This document shows positions 1 to 9,297 of a stretch of 64,000 nucleotides of DNA, in pieces. A model generated the notes under the pieces. It was not told where the DNA came from, did not search any database, and saw only the letters and a program-made list of their open reading frames with translations. Within the stretch, counting starts at the first letter, position 1. Every line of letters starts with the position of its first letter. A program made the translations under genes and the position numbers. The stretch comes from Antarcticimicrobium sp040365005. Lineage in GTDB: Bacteria; Pseudomonadota; Alphaproteobacteria; Rhodobacterales; Rhodobacteraceae. The stretch lies in NCBI RefSeq assembly GCF_040365005.1, contig NZ_BAABWV010000010.1, positions 112,264-176,263 of the forward strand. Reading direction: 5' to 3'.

Positions 1-477
1 ACGCTTTGGGAAGGGCGCGTGACGCAATTCGGCCCGACACCCGAGGTCTACCGCCAACCGGTCGATGCGACCACGGCACGGGTGTTTTCCGACCCGCCGA
101 TGAATTTCCTGCAGATCGCCAAGACGGGCGATCAGTTGATGTTCGGAGAGGGCCAGAACACGACGGCCAGCGGAAAGCTCGCCGAACTCCCCGACGGGCG
201 TTACATGGCGGGGTTCCGTCCGAACCATCTGGAAATTCTCCGGCATTCGGACACGGCCATGAGGTTCACCACCGATCTGCATGTGACCGAACTGACCGGC
301 TCGGAGACCTTTGTGCACCTGGACCACCACGGCGCGCGCTGGGTCGGGCTTATCCAGGGGGTGCATGATCTCGCGATCGGGGAGGCGCTCGAGGTCTGGC
401 TCGATCCGCGTCACGTCTATGTGTTCGATGAAGACGGGCGTCTCGTTGCGCCTGCTGCCTATGCGATGGCAGCGTAA
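1..477 (+). CDS. glpS: Glycerol ABC transporter ATP-binding protein GlpS, C-terminal part (5' end outside window)
   Basis: The reading frame is open from base 1 and ends at the TAA at 475-477, so only the last ~158 residues are present. They contain the C-terminal regulatory (TOBE-like) part of a sugar-type ABC ATPase, with the segment around FRPNHLEIL; the Walker motifs lie upstream of the window. Identity as GlpS rests on context: a second ATPase gene starts 12 bp downstream, then two permeases, a small membrane protein and a binding protein in the order known for the rhizobial glycerol importer glpSTPQUV. In that family two different ATPases form the heterodimeric motor at the cytoplasmic face. 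An internal ATG/GTG near base 19 is not a credible start because the frame continues upstream. Confidence 0.85.
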   Translation, partial: TLWEGRVTQFGPTPEVYRQPVDATTARVFSDPPMNFLQIAKTGDQLMFGEGQNTTASGKLAELPDGRYMAGFRPNHLEILRHSDTAMRFTTDLHVTELTGSETFVHLDHHGARWVGLIQGVHDLAIGEALEVWLDPRHVYVFDEDGRLVAPAAYAMAA

Positions 478-488
478 GGGAGGCGGAA

Positions 489-1574
489 ATGGCACGTATC
501 ACACTCGATAATCTCGCACATTCCTATATGGCAAACCCGGCCTCGGACGCGGATTTCGCGCTCAAGGAATTGAATTACGACTGGGAAGACGGTGAAGCCT
601 ATGCGCTCTTGGGCGCATCGGGCTGTGGCAAGTCCACGCTTCTCAACATCATCTCGGGGCTCTTGATGCCGTCGCAGGGGCGCATCCTGTTTGACGGCAA
701 GGATGTGACCCACGCCCCGACCGCAGAACGCAACATCGCGCAGGTGTTTCAGTTCCCCGTGGTGTACGACACGATGACGGTGCACGACAACCTGGCCTTC
801 CCGCTGCGCAACCGTGGCCATGATGAGACCTATGTGGCCGAGCGCGTTCAGGAAATCGCGCGGATGATCGGCATGGAAGACATGCTGCGCAAAAAGGCGC
901 GCGGGCTTGGAGCGGATGCGAAACAGAAGATCTCGTTGGGCCGTGGCATGGTGCGCAAGGATGTGAATGCGCTGTTGTTCGACGAGCCGCTGACCGTGAT
1001 CGACCCGCATATGAAGTGGGAATTGCGCACGCAACTCAAGAAGCTGCACCACGACTTCGGCCACACGATGATCTATGTCACCCACGACCAGACCGAGGCG
1101 CTGACCTTCGCGGACAAGGTGGTTGTGATGTATGACGGGCGGGTGGTTCAGATCGGCACCCCCGAAGAGCTGTTCGAACGGCCTGAACATACCTTTGTCG
1201 GCTATTTCATCGGCTCGCCGGGGATGAATGTGATCCCGGCGCAGGTCAAGGGGACGACAGCCTATGTCAACGGTGCCGAGGTCGCGCTTGGGGCCGGATA
1301 TGGTCCGCTCGACGGCAAGGTCGAGATCGGAGTGCGCCCCGAATTCGTGCGTCTGACCGATGGCGAGGGACTGCCCGTAAAAGTGCGCCGCGTCGAGGAC
1401 GCGGGGCGTCACAAGATCATCCGCGCCGACTGTTTCGGTCAGGACATCAACATCATCTCGGGCGAGGACGATCCGGTGCGCGCGGACATGACCCGCGTCA
1501 CCTTCGAGGCCGCGAAAGTGAATGTCTATGCAAATGACTGGCGCGTGGCGCCAGTGGATGGCGAGGCCGCGTGA
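489..1574 (+). CDS. glpT: Glycerol ABC transporter ATP-binding protein GlpT
   Basis: 361-residue sugar-family (MalK/UgpC-like) ABC ATPase. It shows Walker A GASGCGKST near residues 41-49, a Q-loop segment VFQFPVVYD, an ABC signature reduced to KISLGRG (not canonical LSGGQ), Walker B NALLFDEPLT and the switch histidine in YVTHDQTEAL, then a C-terminal TOBE-like domain from about residue 240. The degenerate signature is notable but is common in this two-ATPase glycerol system, where paired subunits are non-equivalent. ATG at 489 follows GGAGGCGGAA. The stop overlaps the next gene, so glpT and glpP are probably translationally coupled. It should power glycerol uptake together with GlpS. Confidence 0.9.
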   Translation: MARITLDNLAHSYMANPASDADFALKELNYDWEDGEAYALLGASGCGKSTLLNIISGLLMPSQGRILFDGKDVTHAPTAERNIAQVFQFPVVYDTMTVHDNLAFPLRNRGHDETYVAERVQEIARMIGMEDMLRKKARGLGADAKQKISLGRGMVRKDVNALLFDEPLTVIDPHMKWELRTQLKKLHHDFGHTMIYVTHDQTEALTFADKVVVMYDGRVVQIGTPEELFERPEHTFVGYFIGSPGMNVIPAQVKGTTAYVNGAEVALGAGYGPLDGKVEIGVRPEFVRLTDGEGLPVKVRRVEDAGRHKIIRADCFGQDINIISGEDDPVRADMTRVTFEAAKVNVYANDWRVAPVDGEAA

Positions 1575-2446
1575 TGCAACAGAAAACCACCAATCAGAAA
1601 GCATGGTTCCTCGTTCTGCCCGTGCTGATCCTCGTGGCCTTTTCCGCCGTGATCCCGCTCATGACCGTGGTCAACTATTCGGTGCAGGACACCTTCGGCA
1701 ACAACCAGTTCTTCTGGGCCGGACTTGAATGGTTCGAGGAAATGCTGAGCGACGAGCGCATGTGGAATGCTCTGCAACGCCAGCTCATGTTCTCCGGCAT
1801 CATTCTGGTCATTGAAATCCCGCTCGGCATTTTCGTGGCGCTCAACATGCCGAAATCCGGCCTATGGTCATCCTTCTGCCTTGTCGTCATGTCCTTGCCG
1901 CTGCTCATTCCATGGAATGTGGTGGGCACGATCTGGCAGATTTTCGGCCGCGTGGACATTGGCCTCCTGGGCCATGCGCTTGAGGCCATCGGGATCAACT
2001 ACAACTACACCCAGAACACGGTGTCCGCATGGATCACCATCATCGTCATGGATGTCTGGCACTGGACCTCGCTGGTCGCGCTTCTGGCCTTTGCCGGTCT
2101 GAAATCCATCCCCGACGCCTATTACCAGGCGGCACGGATTGACCAGGCGAGCCGGTGGAAAGTCTTTCGTTTCATCGAGCTTCCGAAAATGATGGGCGTG
2201 TTGATGATCGCGATCCTGCTGCGGTTCATGGACAGTTTCATGATCTACACCGAGCCCTTTGTCGTGACAGGGGGCGGGCCGGGCAATGCCACGACGCTTC
2301 TGTCCATCGACCTTGTGAAAATGGCGCTGGGGCAGTTTGACCTCGGACCCGCCGCCGCCTTCTCCCTGATGTATTTCCTCGTGATCCTTTTGATCTCATG
2401 GGTGTTCTACACCGTGATGGTCAATCTCGACAAAAAGGACCTCTGA
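1574..2446 (+). CDS. glpP: Glycerol ABC transporter permease GlpP
   Basis: About 290-residue inner-membrane protein of the MalF/UgpA binding-protein-dependent permease family. Hydrophobic segments include LVLPVLILVAFSAVIPLM near the N-terminus. The EAA loop that contacts the ATPase is visible as YYQAARIDQASRWKVFRFI around residues 178-196. The frame can start at GTG 1571 or ATG 1574; ATG overlapping the glpT stop (TGATG) is preferred. It pairs with GlpQ to form the translocation channel. Confidence 0.9.
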   Translation: MQQKTTNQKAWFLVLPVLILVAFSAVIPLMTVVNYSVQDTFGNNQFFWAGLEWFEEMLSDERMWNALQRQLMFSGIILVIEIPLGIFVALNMPKSGLWSSFCLVVMSLPLLIPWNVVGTIWQIFGRVDIGLLGHALEAIGINYNYTQNTVSAWITIIVMDVWHWTSLVALLAFAGLKSIPDAYYQAARIDQASRWKVFRFIELPKMMGVLMIAILLRFMDSFMIYTEPFVVTGGGPGNATTLLSIDLVKMALGQFDLGPAAAFSLMYFLVILLISWVFYTVMVNLDKKDL

Positions 2447-2447
2447 G

Positions 2448-3299
<852 letters not shown>

Positions 3300-3317
3300 T
3301 CGAGGGAGGATCAAGCA

Positions 3318-3590
3318 ATGGAATGGATGGCATGGACGTGGCCGACCGCTGCATTTTTCGCAACGATTGCGACGCTGTTGGTAATCTTCACCGTGTTGGC
3401 GATCAAGTTTCCCGAAACGCCGCGCGTCGGGGTTTTGCGGATCGAGACCACGAGGGGGGACCGCCTGTTCATCACCCTCCTGGGGTCCGCTTTCATCAAT
3501 CTTGCGTGGCTGGGCCTTGTCGGCACGGCACAGCCCGCCGCGCTGATCGTGTGCCTCATCTATGCCGCGGCGGTGTTCCGCTGGGCATGA
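3318..3590 (+). CDS. glpU: Small membrane protein GlpU (DUF2160 type) of the glycerol importer
   Basis: 90-residue protein with three apparent membrane segments at about residues 10-29, 52-68 and 72-88 separated by a short polar loop rich in Arg and Glu. ATG at 3318 follows AGGGAGGATC. Position between the second permease and the binding protein is the diagnostic place of GlpU in glpSTPQUV operons. Its biochemical role is not established; it may be a regulatory or stabilising component of the permease complex. Confidence 0.85.
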   Translation: MEWMAWTWPTAAFFATIATLLVIFTVLAIKFPETPRVGVLRIETTRGDRLFITLLGSAFINLAWLGLVGTAQPAALIVCLIYAAAVFRWA

Positions 3591-3663
3591 GGGGCGCCGA
3601 CCGGTGCGGGGAGCGCCGGTACTTGAGGAGTCGTATGGATTAGGTTCAATCAGGGAGGAAACC

Positions 3664-5370
3664 ATGAACCCAACGATCAAAACATCAACTGCCATGGCGC
3701 TTGCGCTTGGCATCCTGTGCGGCCCGGCCTGGGCCGATATGGAGGCGGCGAAAACCTTTCTCGACGCTGAGATCGGCGATATGTCCGCGCTGTCGCGGGC
3801 AGATCAAGAGGCCGAGATGCAGTGGTTCATCGACGCCGCCGAGCCGTTCAAGGGCATGGCAATCAAGGTCGTGTCAGAGACCATCACCACCCATGAATAC
3901 GAAAGCCAGGTGCTTGCCCCGGCATTCGAGGCCATCACCGGCATCAAGGTCACCCATGACCTGATCGGCGAAGGCGATGTGGTCGAGAAACTTCAGACCC
4001 AGATGCAGTCGGGCGAGAATATCTATGACGCCTATGTAAACGACAGCGACCTGATCGGCACCCATTGGCGCTATCAGCAGGTGCGCAATCTCACCGACTT
4101 CATGGCGAATGAAGGCGCGGATGTGACCAACCCCGGTCTTGATCTCGGCGATTTCATCGGCACGCAGTTTACCACCGCACCCGACGGGAAACTCTACCAG
4201 CTTCCCGATCAGCAATTCGCGAACCTCTACTGGTTCCGCAATGACTGGTTCAGCGATCCGGCCATCATGGCCGAGTTCAAGGAAAAATACGGCTACGATC
4301 TGGGCGTTCCGGTCAACTGGTCGGCCTATGAGGACATCGCGGAGTTCTTCACCGGCCGCGAAATTGACGGGGTCGAGGTCTTTGGCTCGATGGACTACGG
4401 CAAGAAAGATCCCTCGCTTGGCTGGCGCTATACGGACGCGTGGATGTCCATGGCCGGCATGGGCGACAAGGGCGAGCCCAACGGCCTGCCCGTCGATGAA
4501 TGGGGCATTCGCGTGAATGAAAACTCCCAACCGGTCGGCGCCTGCATGGCCCGTGGCGGTGCGGCCAACAGCCCGGCGGCAGTCTATGCGGTCGAAAAGG
4601 CCATCGACTGGCTCAACAAGTACTCGCCGCCCTCTGCGATGGGGATGACCTTCTCCGAGGCCGGGCCGGTTCCGGGCCAGGGCAACATCGCGCAGCAGAT
4701 GTTCATGTACACCACCTTTGTCGCGCCCCTGGTCGACAGCCCGGCGGTGATGAACGAGGACGGCACGCCGAAATGGCGCCTCGCCCCCTCGCCGCATGGT
4801 GTCTATTGGGAAGACGGCATGAAGGTCGGCTATCAGGACGTGGGGTCCTGGACGCTGATGAAATCCACGCCGGAAGATCGCGCCAAGGCGGCATGGCTCT
4901 ATGCGCAGTTCGTGACCTCCAAAACGGTGGATGTGAAGAAATCGCACGTGGGCCTGACCTTCATCCGCGAAAGCACGATCCAGCATGAAAGCTTCACGGA
5001 ACGCGCGCCCAAACTCGGCGGGCTGGTCGAATTCTACCGGTCCCCGGATCGTGTGCGCTGGTCCCCGACAGGCACCAACGTGCCGGATTATCCGAAACTT
5101 GCCCAGCTTTGGTGGCAGAATATCGGTGACGCCATGTCCGGTGCCAAATCGGCACAAGAGGCACTCGACAGCCTCTGCTCGGACATGGAGCGCGTGATGG
5201 AACGTCTCGAACGTGCGGGCATTCAGGGCGACCTTGGCCCGGTCATGAACGACGAGAAAGACGCAGCGGAGTGGCTCGCCATGGCCGGTGCGCCGAAACC
5301 GGCGATCGCGAACGAGCGCGAAGAACCGAAAACCGTTGCCTATGACGACCTGGTGGCGTCCTGGCAGTAA
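3664..5370 (+). CDS. glpV: Glycerol ABC transporter substrate-binding protein GlpV
   Basis: 568-residue periplasmic binding protein with a Sec-type signal peptide (KTSTAMALALGILCGPAWA, cleavage after AWA about residue 23). The mature part is much longer than usual sugar-binding proteins, as is typical of GlpV. ATG at 3664 lies behind GGGAGGAAACC; the open frame reaches further upstream to 3562 but lacks a ribosome site there. The protein should bind glycerol in the periplasm and deliver it to GlpPQ. A pair of strong stem-loops follows it and may make it the most abundant product of the operon. Confidence 0.9.
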   Translation: MNPTIKTSTAMALALGILCGPAWADMEAAKTFLDAEIGDMSALSRADQEAEMQWFIDAAEPFKGMAIKVVSETITTHEYESQVLAPAFEAITGIKVTHDLIGEGDVVEKLQTQMQSGENIYDAYVNDSDLIGTHWRYQQVRNLTDFMANEGADVTNPGLDLGDFIGTQFTTAPDGKLYQLPDQQFANLYWFRNDWFSDPAIMAEFKEKYGYDLGVPVNWSAYEDIAEFFTGREIDGVEVFGSMDYGKKDPSLGWRYTDAWMSMAGMGDKGEPNGLPVDEWGIRVNENSQPVGACMARGGAANSPAAVYAVEKAIDWLNKYSPPSAMGMTFSEAGPVPGQGNIAQQMFMYTTFVAPLVDSPAVMNEDGTPKWRLAPSPHGVYWEDGMKVGYQDVGSWTLMKSTPEDRAKAAWLYAQFVTSKTVDVKKSHVGLTFIRESTIQHESFTERAPKLGGLVEFYRSPDRVRWSPTGTNVPDYPKLAQLWWQNIGDAMSGAKSAQEALDSLCSDMERVMERLERAGIQGDLGPVMNDEKDAAEWLAMAGAPKPAIANEREEPKTVAYDDLVASWQ

Positions 5371-5378
5371 ACAAACCT

Positions 5379-5447
5379 TGGGTGGAGCTTCGGCTCCGCC
5401 CATGTCTCTTTTGCGCCATGGGCCTTCGGGGCCATTGTCCAAAAGAG
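5379..5447 (+). terminator. Tandem stem-loops between glpV and glpK
   Basis: First hairpin 5379-5402: 10-bp arms TGGGTGGAGC / GCTCCGCCCA closing a TTCG tetraloop. Second, nested structure 5406-5447: outer arms CTCTTTTG / CAAAAGAG and an inner GGCC / GGCC stem with another TTCG loop. Neither ends in a long T-run, so partial termination or 3'-end protection of the upstream binding-protein mRNA is more likely than complete termination. Confidence 0.6.
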
Positions 5448-5479
5448 ATGTACACGGAACGATCCTTGGGAGGATGTGA

Positions 5480-6964
5480 GTGCCCTATATTCTGGCCATT
5501 GATCAGGGAACGACCTCGTCGCGGGCGATCCTGTTTGACGACAGCCTGTCCGTGGCCGCCACGGCCCAGGTGGAATTTACCCAGCATTTCCCCAAGAGCG
5601 GTTGGGTCGAACATGCGGCCTCCGATCTTTGGTCCACCACGGCGGCCACCTGCCGTTCGGTGATCGAAAAGGCGGGAATCGAGGCGCGGGATATCGTGGC
5701 CTTGGGCATCACCAACCAACGGGAAACCACCCTGGTCTGGGATCGAAAGACCGGGAAACCCATTCACAACGCCATCGTCTGGCAAGACCGCCGCACCTCG
5801 CAAGCCTGCAAGGCGCTCAAGGCGGGCGGGTTAGAAGAGGTGGTGACGGAAAGAACGGGGCTTTTGCTCGACCCGTATTTTTCCGGCACCAAGCTCGCCT
5901 GGATTCTCGACAATGTGGACGGTGCGCGCGCCCGTGCCAAGGCCGGAGAGCTGGCCTTTGGCACGGTGGACAGCTGGCTGGTGTGGAACCTGACGGGCGG
6001 CAAACGCCATGTCACCGATGCCACCAATGCGGCGCGCACGATGCTCTATGACATCCGCAAGGGCCGCTGGTCGCAAACCATTTGCGATCACCTGAACATT
6101 CCGATGTCCATGCTGCCCGAAGTGCACGATTGCGCCTCTGACTTCGGAGAAACCCGCGCCGATCTCTTTGGTCGTCCGATCCCGATCCTCGGTATCGCGG
6201 GCGATCAACAGGCGGCCACGGTGGGCCAGGCGTGTTTTCAACCGGGCATGGTCAAATCGACCTATGGCACGGGCTGCTTTGCCCTGCTGAACACCGGAGA
6301 CACGCCGGTGCGATCACAGAACCGGCTTCTGACCACCATCGCCTATCAGTTGGATGGAAAACCGACCTATGCGCTTGAAGGCTCGATTTTCATCGCGGGC
6401 GCAGTGGTGCAATGGCTGCGCGACGGGTTGAAGATCATCCGCGATGCGAAAGAGACGCAGCCCTTGGCCGAACGCGCCGATCCGACACAAGAGGTTGTCC
6501 TGGTCCCCGCCTTCACCGGGTTGGGTGCGCCCTATTGGAATGCCGAATGCCGTGGCGCCGTGTTCGGGCTGACCCGCAATTCCGGCCCCGAGGAATTTGC
6601 CCGCGCCGCGCTAGAAAGCGTGGGGTACCAAACCCGCGATCTTCTTGAGGCGATGCATGCGGATTGGCAGGGCGCCTCAACCACCGCGCTGCGGGTCGAT
6701 GGCGGGATGAGTGCCTCGGACTACACGATGCAATTCCTGTCTGACATCATCGCAGCCCCGGTGGATCGCCCCAAGGTCGTCGAGACCACCGCCATGGGCG
6801 CGGCGTGGCTTGCCGGGCACAAGGCGGGGCTTTACCCGGACCAGGATGAATTTGCCGCGGCATGGGCCTTGGACCACCAGTTCCATCCGCACATGGCGGA
6901 CGACATGCGCAAGGAAAAATACGACGGCTGGAAACGGGCCGTCGATGCCACGATGAGGTTCTGA
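5480..6964 (+). CDS. glpK: Glycerol kinase
   Basis: 494-residue FGGY-family kinase converting glycerol to sn-glycerol-3-phosphate with ATP. The N-terminal phosphate loop DQGTTSSRA is at residues 8-16, the glycerol-contacting segment GITNQRET and WQDRR follow, and the C-terminal ATP-domain motifs STYGTGCF, GLGAPYWN and RVDGGMS are all present. GTG at 5480 is chosen because GGGAGG lies six bases upstream and family members begin exactly at this point. It follows the importer genes, so imported glycerol is trapped immediately. A glycerol-3-phosphate dehydrogenase is not seen here and may lie upstream of the window. Confidence 0.95.
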   Translation: MPYILAIDQGTTSSRAILFDDSLSVAATAQVEFTQHFPKSGWVEHAASDLWSTTAATCRSVIEKAGIEARDIVALGITNQRETTLVWDRKTGKPIHNAIVWQDRRTSQACKALKAGGLEEVVTERTGLLLDPYFSGTKLAWILDNVDGARARAKAGELAFGTVDSWLVWNLTGGKRHVTDATNAARTMLYDIRKGRWSQTICDHLNIPMSMLPEVHDCASDFGETRADLFGRPIPILGIAGDQQAATVGQACFQPGMVKSTYGTGCFALLNTGDTPVRSQNRLLTTIAYQLDGKPTYALEGSIFIAGAVVQWLRDGLKIIRDAKETQPLAERADPTQEVVLVPAFTGLGAPYWNAECRGAVFGLTRNSGPEEFARAALESVGYQTRDLLEAMHADWQGASTTALRVDGGMSASDYTMQFLSDIIAAPVDRPKVVETTAMGAAWLAGHKAGLYPDQDEFAAAWALDHQFHPHMADDMRKEKYDGWKRAVDATMRF

Positions 6965-6976
6965 AAGGGGCCTGAC

Positions 6977-8170
6977 ATGCAGGGGTTTTCCCTCCTCACG
7001 CCCGCGCGCACGCTGTTTGGTCGGGGCACCTTGTCCCGCGCCGCAGACGAGATCGCCCGCGTGGGTCAGCGCATCCTTTTGGTGCGCAGCGGGTCGGTCG
7101 CCTGGGCCGATGTTCTGGCGGCTGATCTGGGCGCGCGGGACGTGCAGGTCGTGCTCTTGCAAAGCGGTGGAGAGCCGGCAATCGACGACGTCCGGCACGG
7201 TGTGGCCAAGGCGCGCGAAATCGCTGCCGATTGCATCGTCTCGGTGGGCGGCGGCGCGACGATTGACCTGGGCAAGGCCATTTCCGGTCTCTGTATGTCA
7301 GGGGGCGACCCGACAGACTATCTCGGGGTCGGCAAATCCCCTCCGCCTCGCCTGCAGGATCCCGTGGCATTCGTCGCCATTCCATCCACGTCCGGAACGG
7401 GGGCAGAGGCGACACGCAACGCGGTGATCACCCTGCCGGAGCGACAGCTCAAAATCAGCCTGCGCGACCCGCGTCTGGTCCCTGATCTGGCGCTGATCGA
7501 CCCCGCCCTGACCGATGATCTGCCCAAAGGCCTGACGCTGAGCACGGGGCTGGATGCCCTGACTCAGTTGATCGAGAGCTATCTGTGCAACCGATCGAAC
7601 CTGCTCACCGATGCCCTCTGCCGTGACACGATCCCCATGGCAATCACCGCCCTGCGACGCCTGATGGACGATCCAGACAGCGCGGCACGGGACGTCATGG
7701 CACAGGCCAGCTATATCAGCGGCATCGCGCTTGCCAATTCCGGCCTCGGGATCGTCCACGGACTGGCCGCCGTGATCGGCAGCCGCGGCGGGGCCCATGG
7801 CGCGATCTGCGGGCGGCTTTTGCCCGCAGCCCTGATCGTCAACCGAGAGGCGATGATAGAACGCGGCCACGCCACGGGCCGGATCGACCAAGTCGATGCA
7901 TGGCTCAGTGCGGCTCTTGGCACCGGTCCCGGTGACCAGCAGGCCGGACACGGCGCGCGGTCCCTGCGTGACTTCATGGATCGCCATTCTCTGGCTTCTC
8001 TCGGCCATCTGCACTGTGGGCCGGAGGTTTGGACCGATGTCGCGCAAAATGCCCGAACCGCCTCTTCGACCAAGGCCAATCCGGTTGACCTGAGCGAGAG
8101 AGAGATCGCAAGAATTCTGGAGCTTTCTGAGTTACTCCCCGATCGTTGGACAAGGTCTGGCGTAATTTAA
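6977..8170 (+). CDS. Iron-containing (group III) alcohol dehydrogenase
   Basis: 397-residue Fe-ADH family oxidoreductase with the NAD-binding motif GGGATIDLGK, the segment STSGTGAEATR, and the metal-site segments GLDALTQLIE and GIVHGLAAVIG...HGAICG. Compared with FucO-type enzymes, the second metal-ligand position (Asp-x3-His) is Gln here (DALTQ), so metal choice or activity may differ. The gene begins 12 bp after glpK with GGGGCC ahead of the ATG and is likely cotranscribed. That suggests oxidation of glycerol, 1,3-propanediol or another short alcohol; the substrate cannot be read from the sequence. Confidence 0.8.
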   Translation: MQGFSLLTPARTLFGRGTLSRAADEIARVGQRILLVRSGSVAWADVLAADLGARDVQVVLLQSGGEPAIDDVRHGVAKAREIAADCIVSVGGGATIDLGKAISGLCMSGGDPTDYLGVGKSPPPRLQDPVAFVAIPSTSGTGAEATRNAVITLPERQLKISLRDPRLVPDLALIDPALTDDLPKGLTLSTGLDALTQLIESYLCNRSNLLTDALCRDTIPMAITALRRLMDDPDSAARDVMAQASYISGIALANSGLGIVHGLAAVIGSRGGAHGAICGRLLPAALIVNREAMIERGHATGRIDQVDAWLSAALGTGPGDQQAGHGARSLRDFMDRHSLASLGHLHCGPEVWTDVAQNARTASSTKANPVDLSEREIARILELSELLPDRWTRSGVI

Positions 8171-8231
8171 GCTACTCGTTGCACCTGCTGATCGGGTTGG
8201 TTGTGACCTAATGGGATGAACTACCCTCCCA

Positions 8232-8555
8232 CCTTGCATCGTGGCGATGGAGGCGTGCGGAGGGGCCCAGGTAAACGAACGCGTTGCCGGTCTCGATACC
8301 GAGATCCGCACCAACGCGCGCCATGACGCGGACATGCGGCGGTTGATGGAGATCCCCGGCGTTGGCCCCACCATCGCCACCGCACTCGTCGCCGCGATCG
8401 GCGACGGGAGCAGTTTTCACCGGGCGCGGACCGTCCTGCATCTTGTCCGTGACAGGTCGACGCCGTTGGCACGGTGGGTCGATGCACTGAAGGCAAGAGC
8501 ACACGCCAACGTTGCTGGCGTTGCTATGGCGAACAAACTGGCGCGCAAGCTCTAA
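8232..8555 (+). pseudogene. IS110-family transposase relic with internal deletions
   Basis: In one frame the translated stretch reads CIVAMEACGGA, typical of the N-terminal RuvC-like part of IS110 transposases. It jumps directly to the Transposase_20 part (LMEIPGVGPTIATAL, GDGSSFHRAR) and ends with VAGVAMANKLARKL, which resembles the family C-terminus. About two thirds of the ~340-residue protein is missing, in at least two blocks, although the remaining frame is open (104 codons from a GTG at 8241). No terminal structure of a complete element was recognised. The relic lies between two unrelated operons and marks a rearranged junction. Confidence 0.75.
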
Positions 8556-8610
8556 CGACGACCGAAGACACGTCGGGTCGCACATCAGTCACAGATATAG
8601 ACGTCTTGCA

Positions 8611-9297
8611 TCACAGGTCCTCCGGAACAATCAACTCGGCGACCGGGCCGCCGGTGTGCAGGGTCGCGCCCGTCACCGCCTGCAGGTCCGCCATGGAAAC
8701 CGCGGGCAGTTTTTCGCGCAGCACGAAATGCGCGTCCTCGACATCAATCACCGCCAACGAGGTGTAGACGCGGGTCACGCACCCCTTGCCGGTCAGTGGA
8801 AAGCTGCATTGCTCGACCAGCTTGGGCTTGCCGTCCTTGGTCACGTGATCAGTGACCACCGCCACCCGTTTGGCCCCATGTACCAGGTCCATCGCGCCGC
8901 CCACCGCCGGCACACCGCCGCGCCCGGTGGACCAGTTCGCCAGATCGCCGTTCTGCGCCACCTGGAACGCGCCAAGGATCGCCACGTCCAGATGGCCGCC
9001 ACGCACCATGGCGAAACTGTCGGCATGGTGAAAGAACGCCGTGCCAGGGCGCACCGTGATCGCCTTCTTGCCGGCATTGATACAGTCCCAATCCTCCTGC
9101 CCCGGCTCGGGGGCGGGACCGAAATCCAGAACGCCGTTCTCGGTGTGAAAGATCGCCTGCCGGCCTTCGGGCTGGAACTTGGCCACCATCTCGGGAAACC
9201 CGATGCCGAGGTTGACATAGGCGCCGTCGCCAATGTCCTGCGCCGCGCGCCATGCGATCTGCGCGTTGGTCAGTTTGATCTCGCTGATATCGGTCAT
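8611..9297 (-). CDS. pcaJ: CoA-transferase subunit B (3-oxoadipate/3-oxoacid type)
   Basis: 228-residue family-I CoA-transferase beta subunit. The start of the mature fold (AAQDIGDGAYVNLGIGFPEMV) and the catalytic-glutamate region ENGVLDFGP are present; the second half includes GGHLDVAILGAFQV. Its ATG overlaps the stop of the alpha subunit gene by four bases (ATGA), so the two are coupled. Probable role is transfer of CoA from succinyl-CoA to 3-oxoadipate or acetoacetate. The Pca assignment leans on the alpha subunit and on the neighbouring IclR remnant; no protocatechuate dioxygenase or other pca gene is visible, so the substrate stays open. Confidence 0.8.
   Translation of the reverse strand: MTDISEIKLTNAQIAWRAAQDIGDGAYVNLGIGFPEMVAKFQPEGRQAIFHTENGVLDFGPAPEPGQEDWDCINAGKKAITVRPGTAFFHHADSFAMVRGGHLDVAILGAFQVAQNGDLANWSTGRGGVPAVGGAMDLVHGAKRVAVVTDHVTKDGKPKLVEQCSFPLTGKGCVTRVYTSLAVIDVEDAHFVLREKLPAVSMADLQAVTGATLHTGGPVAELIVPEDL

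Noticed and set aside
3874..5442. 522-codon open frame on the minus strand.
   Set aside because: Antisense shadow of the glycerol-binding protein gene.
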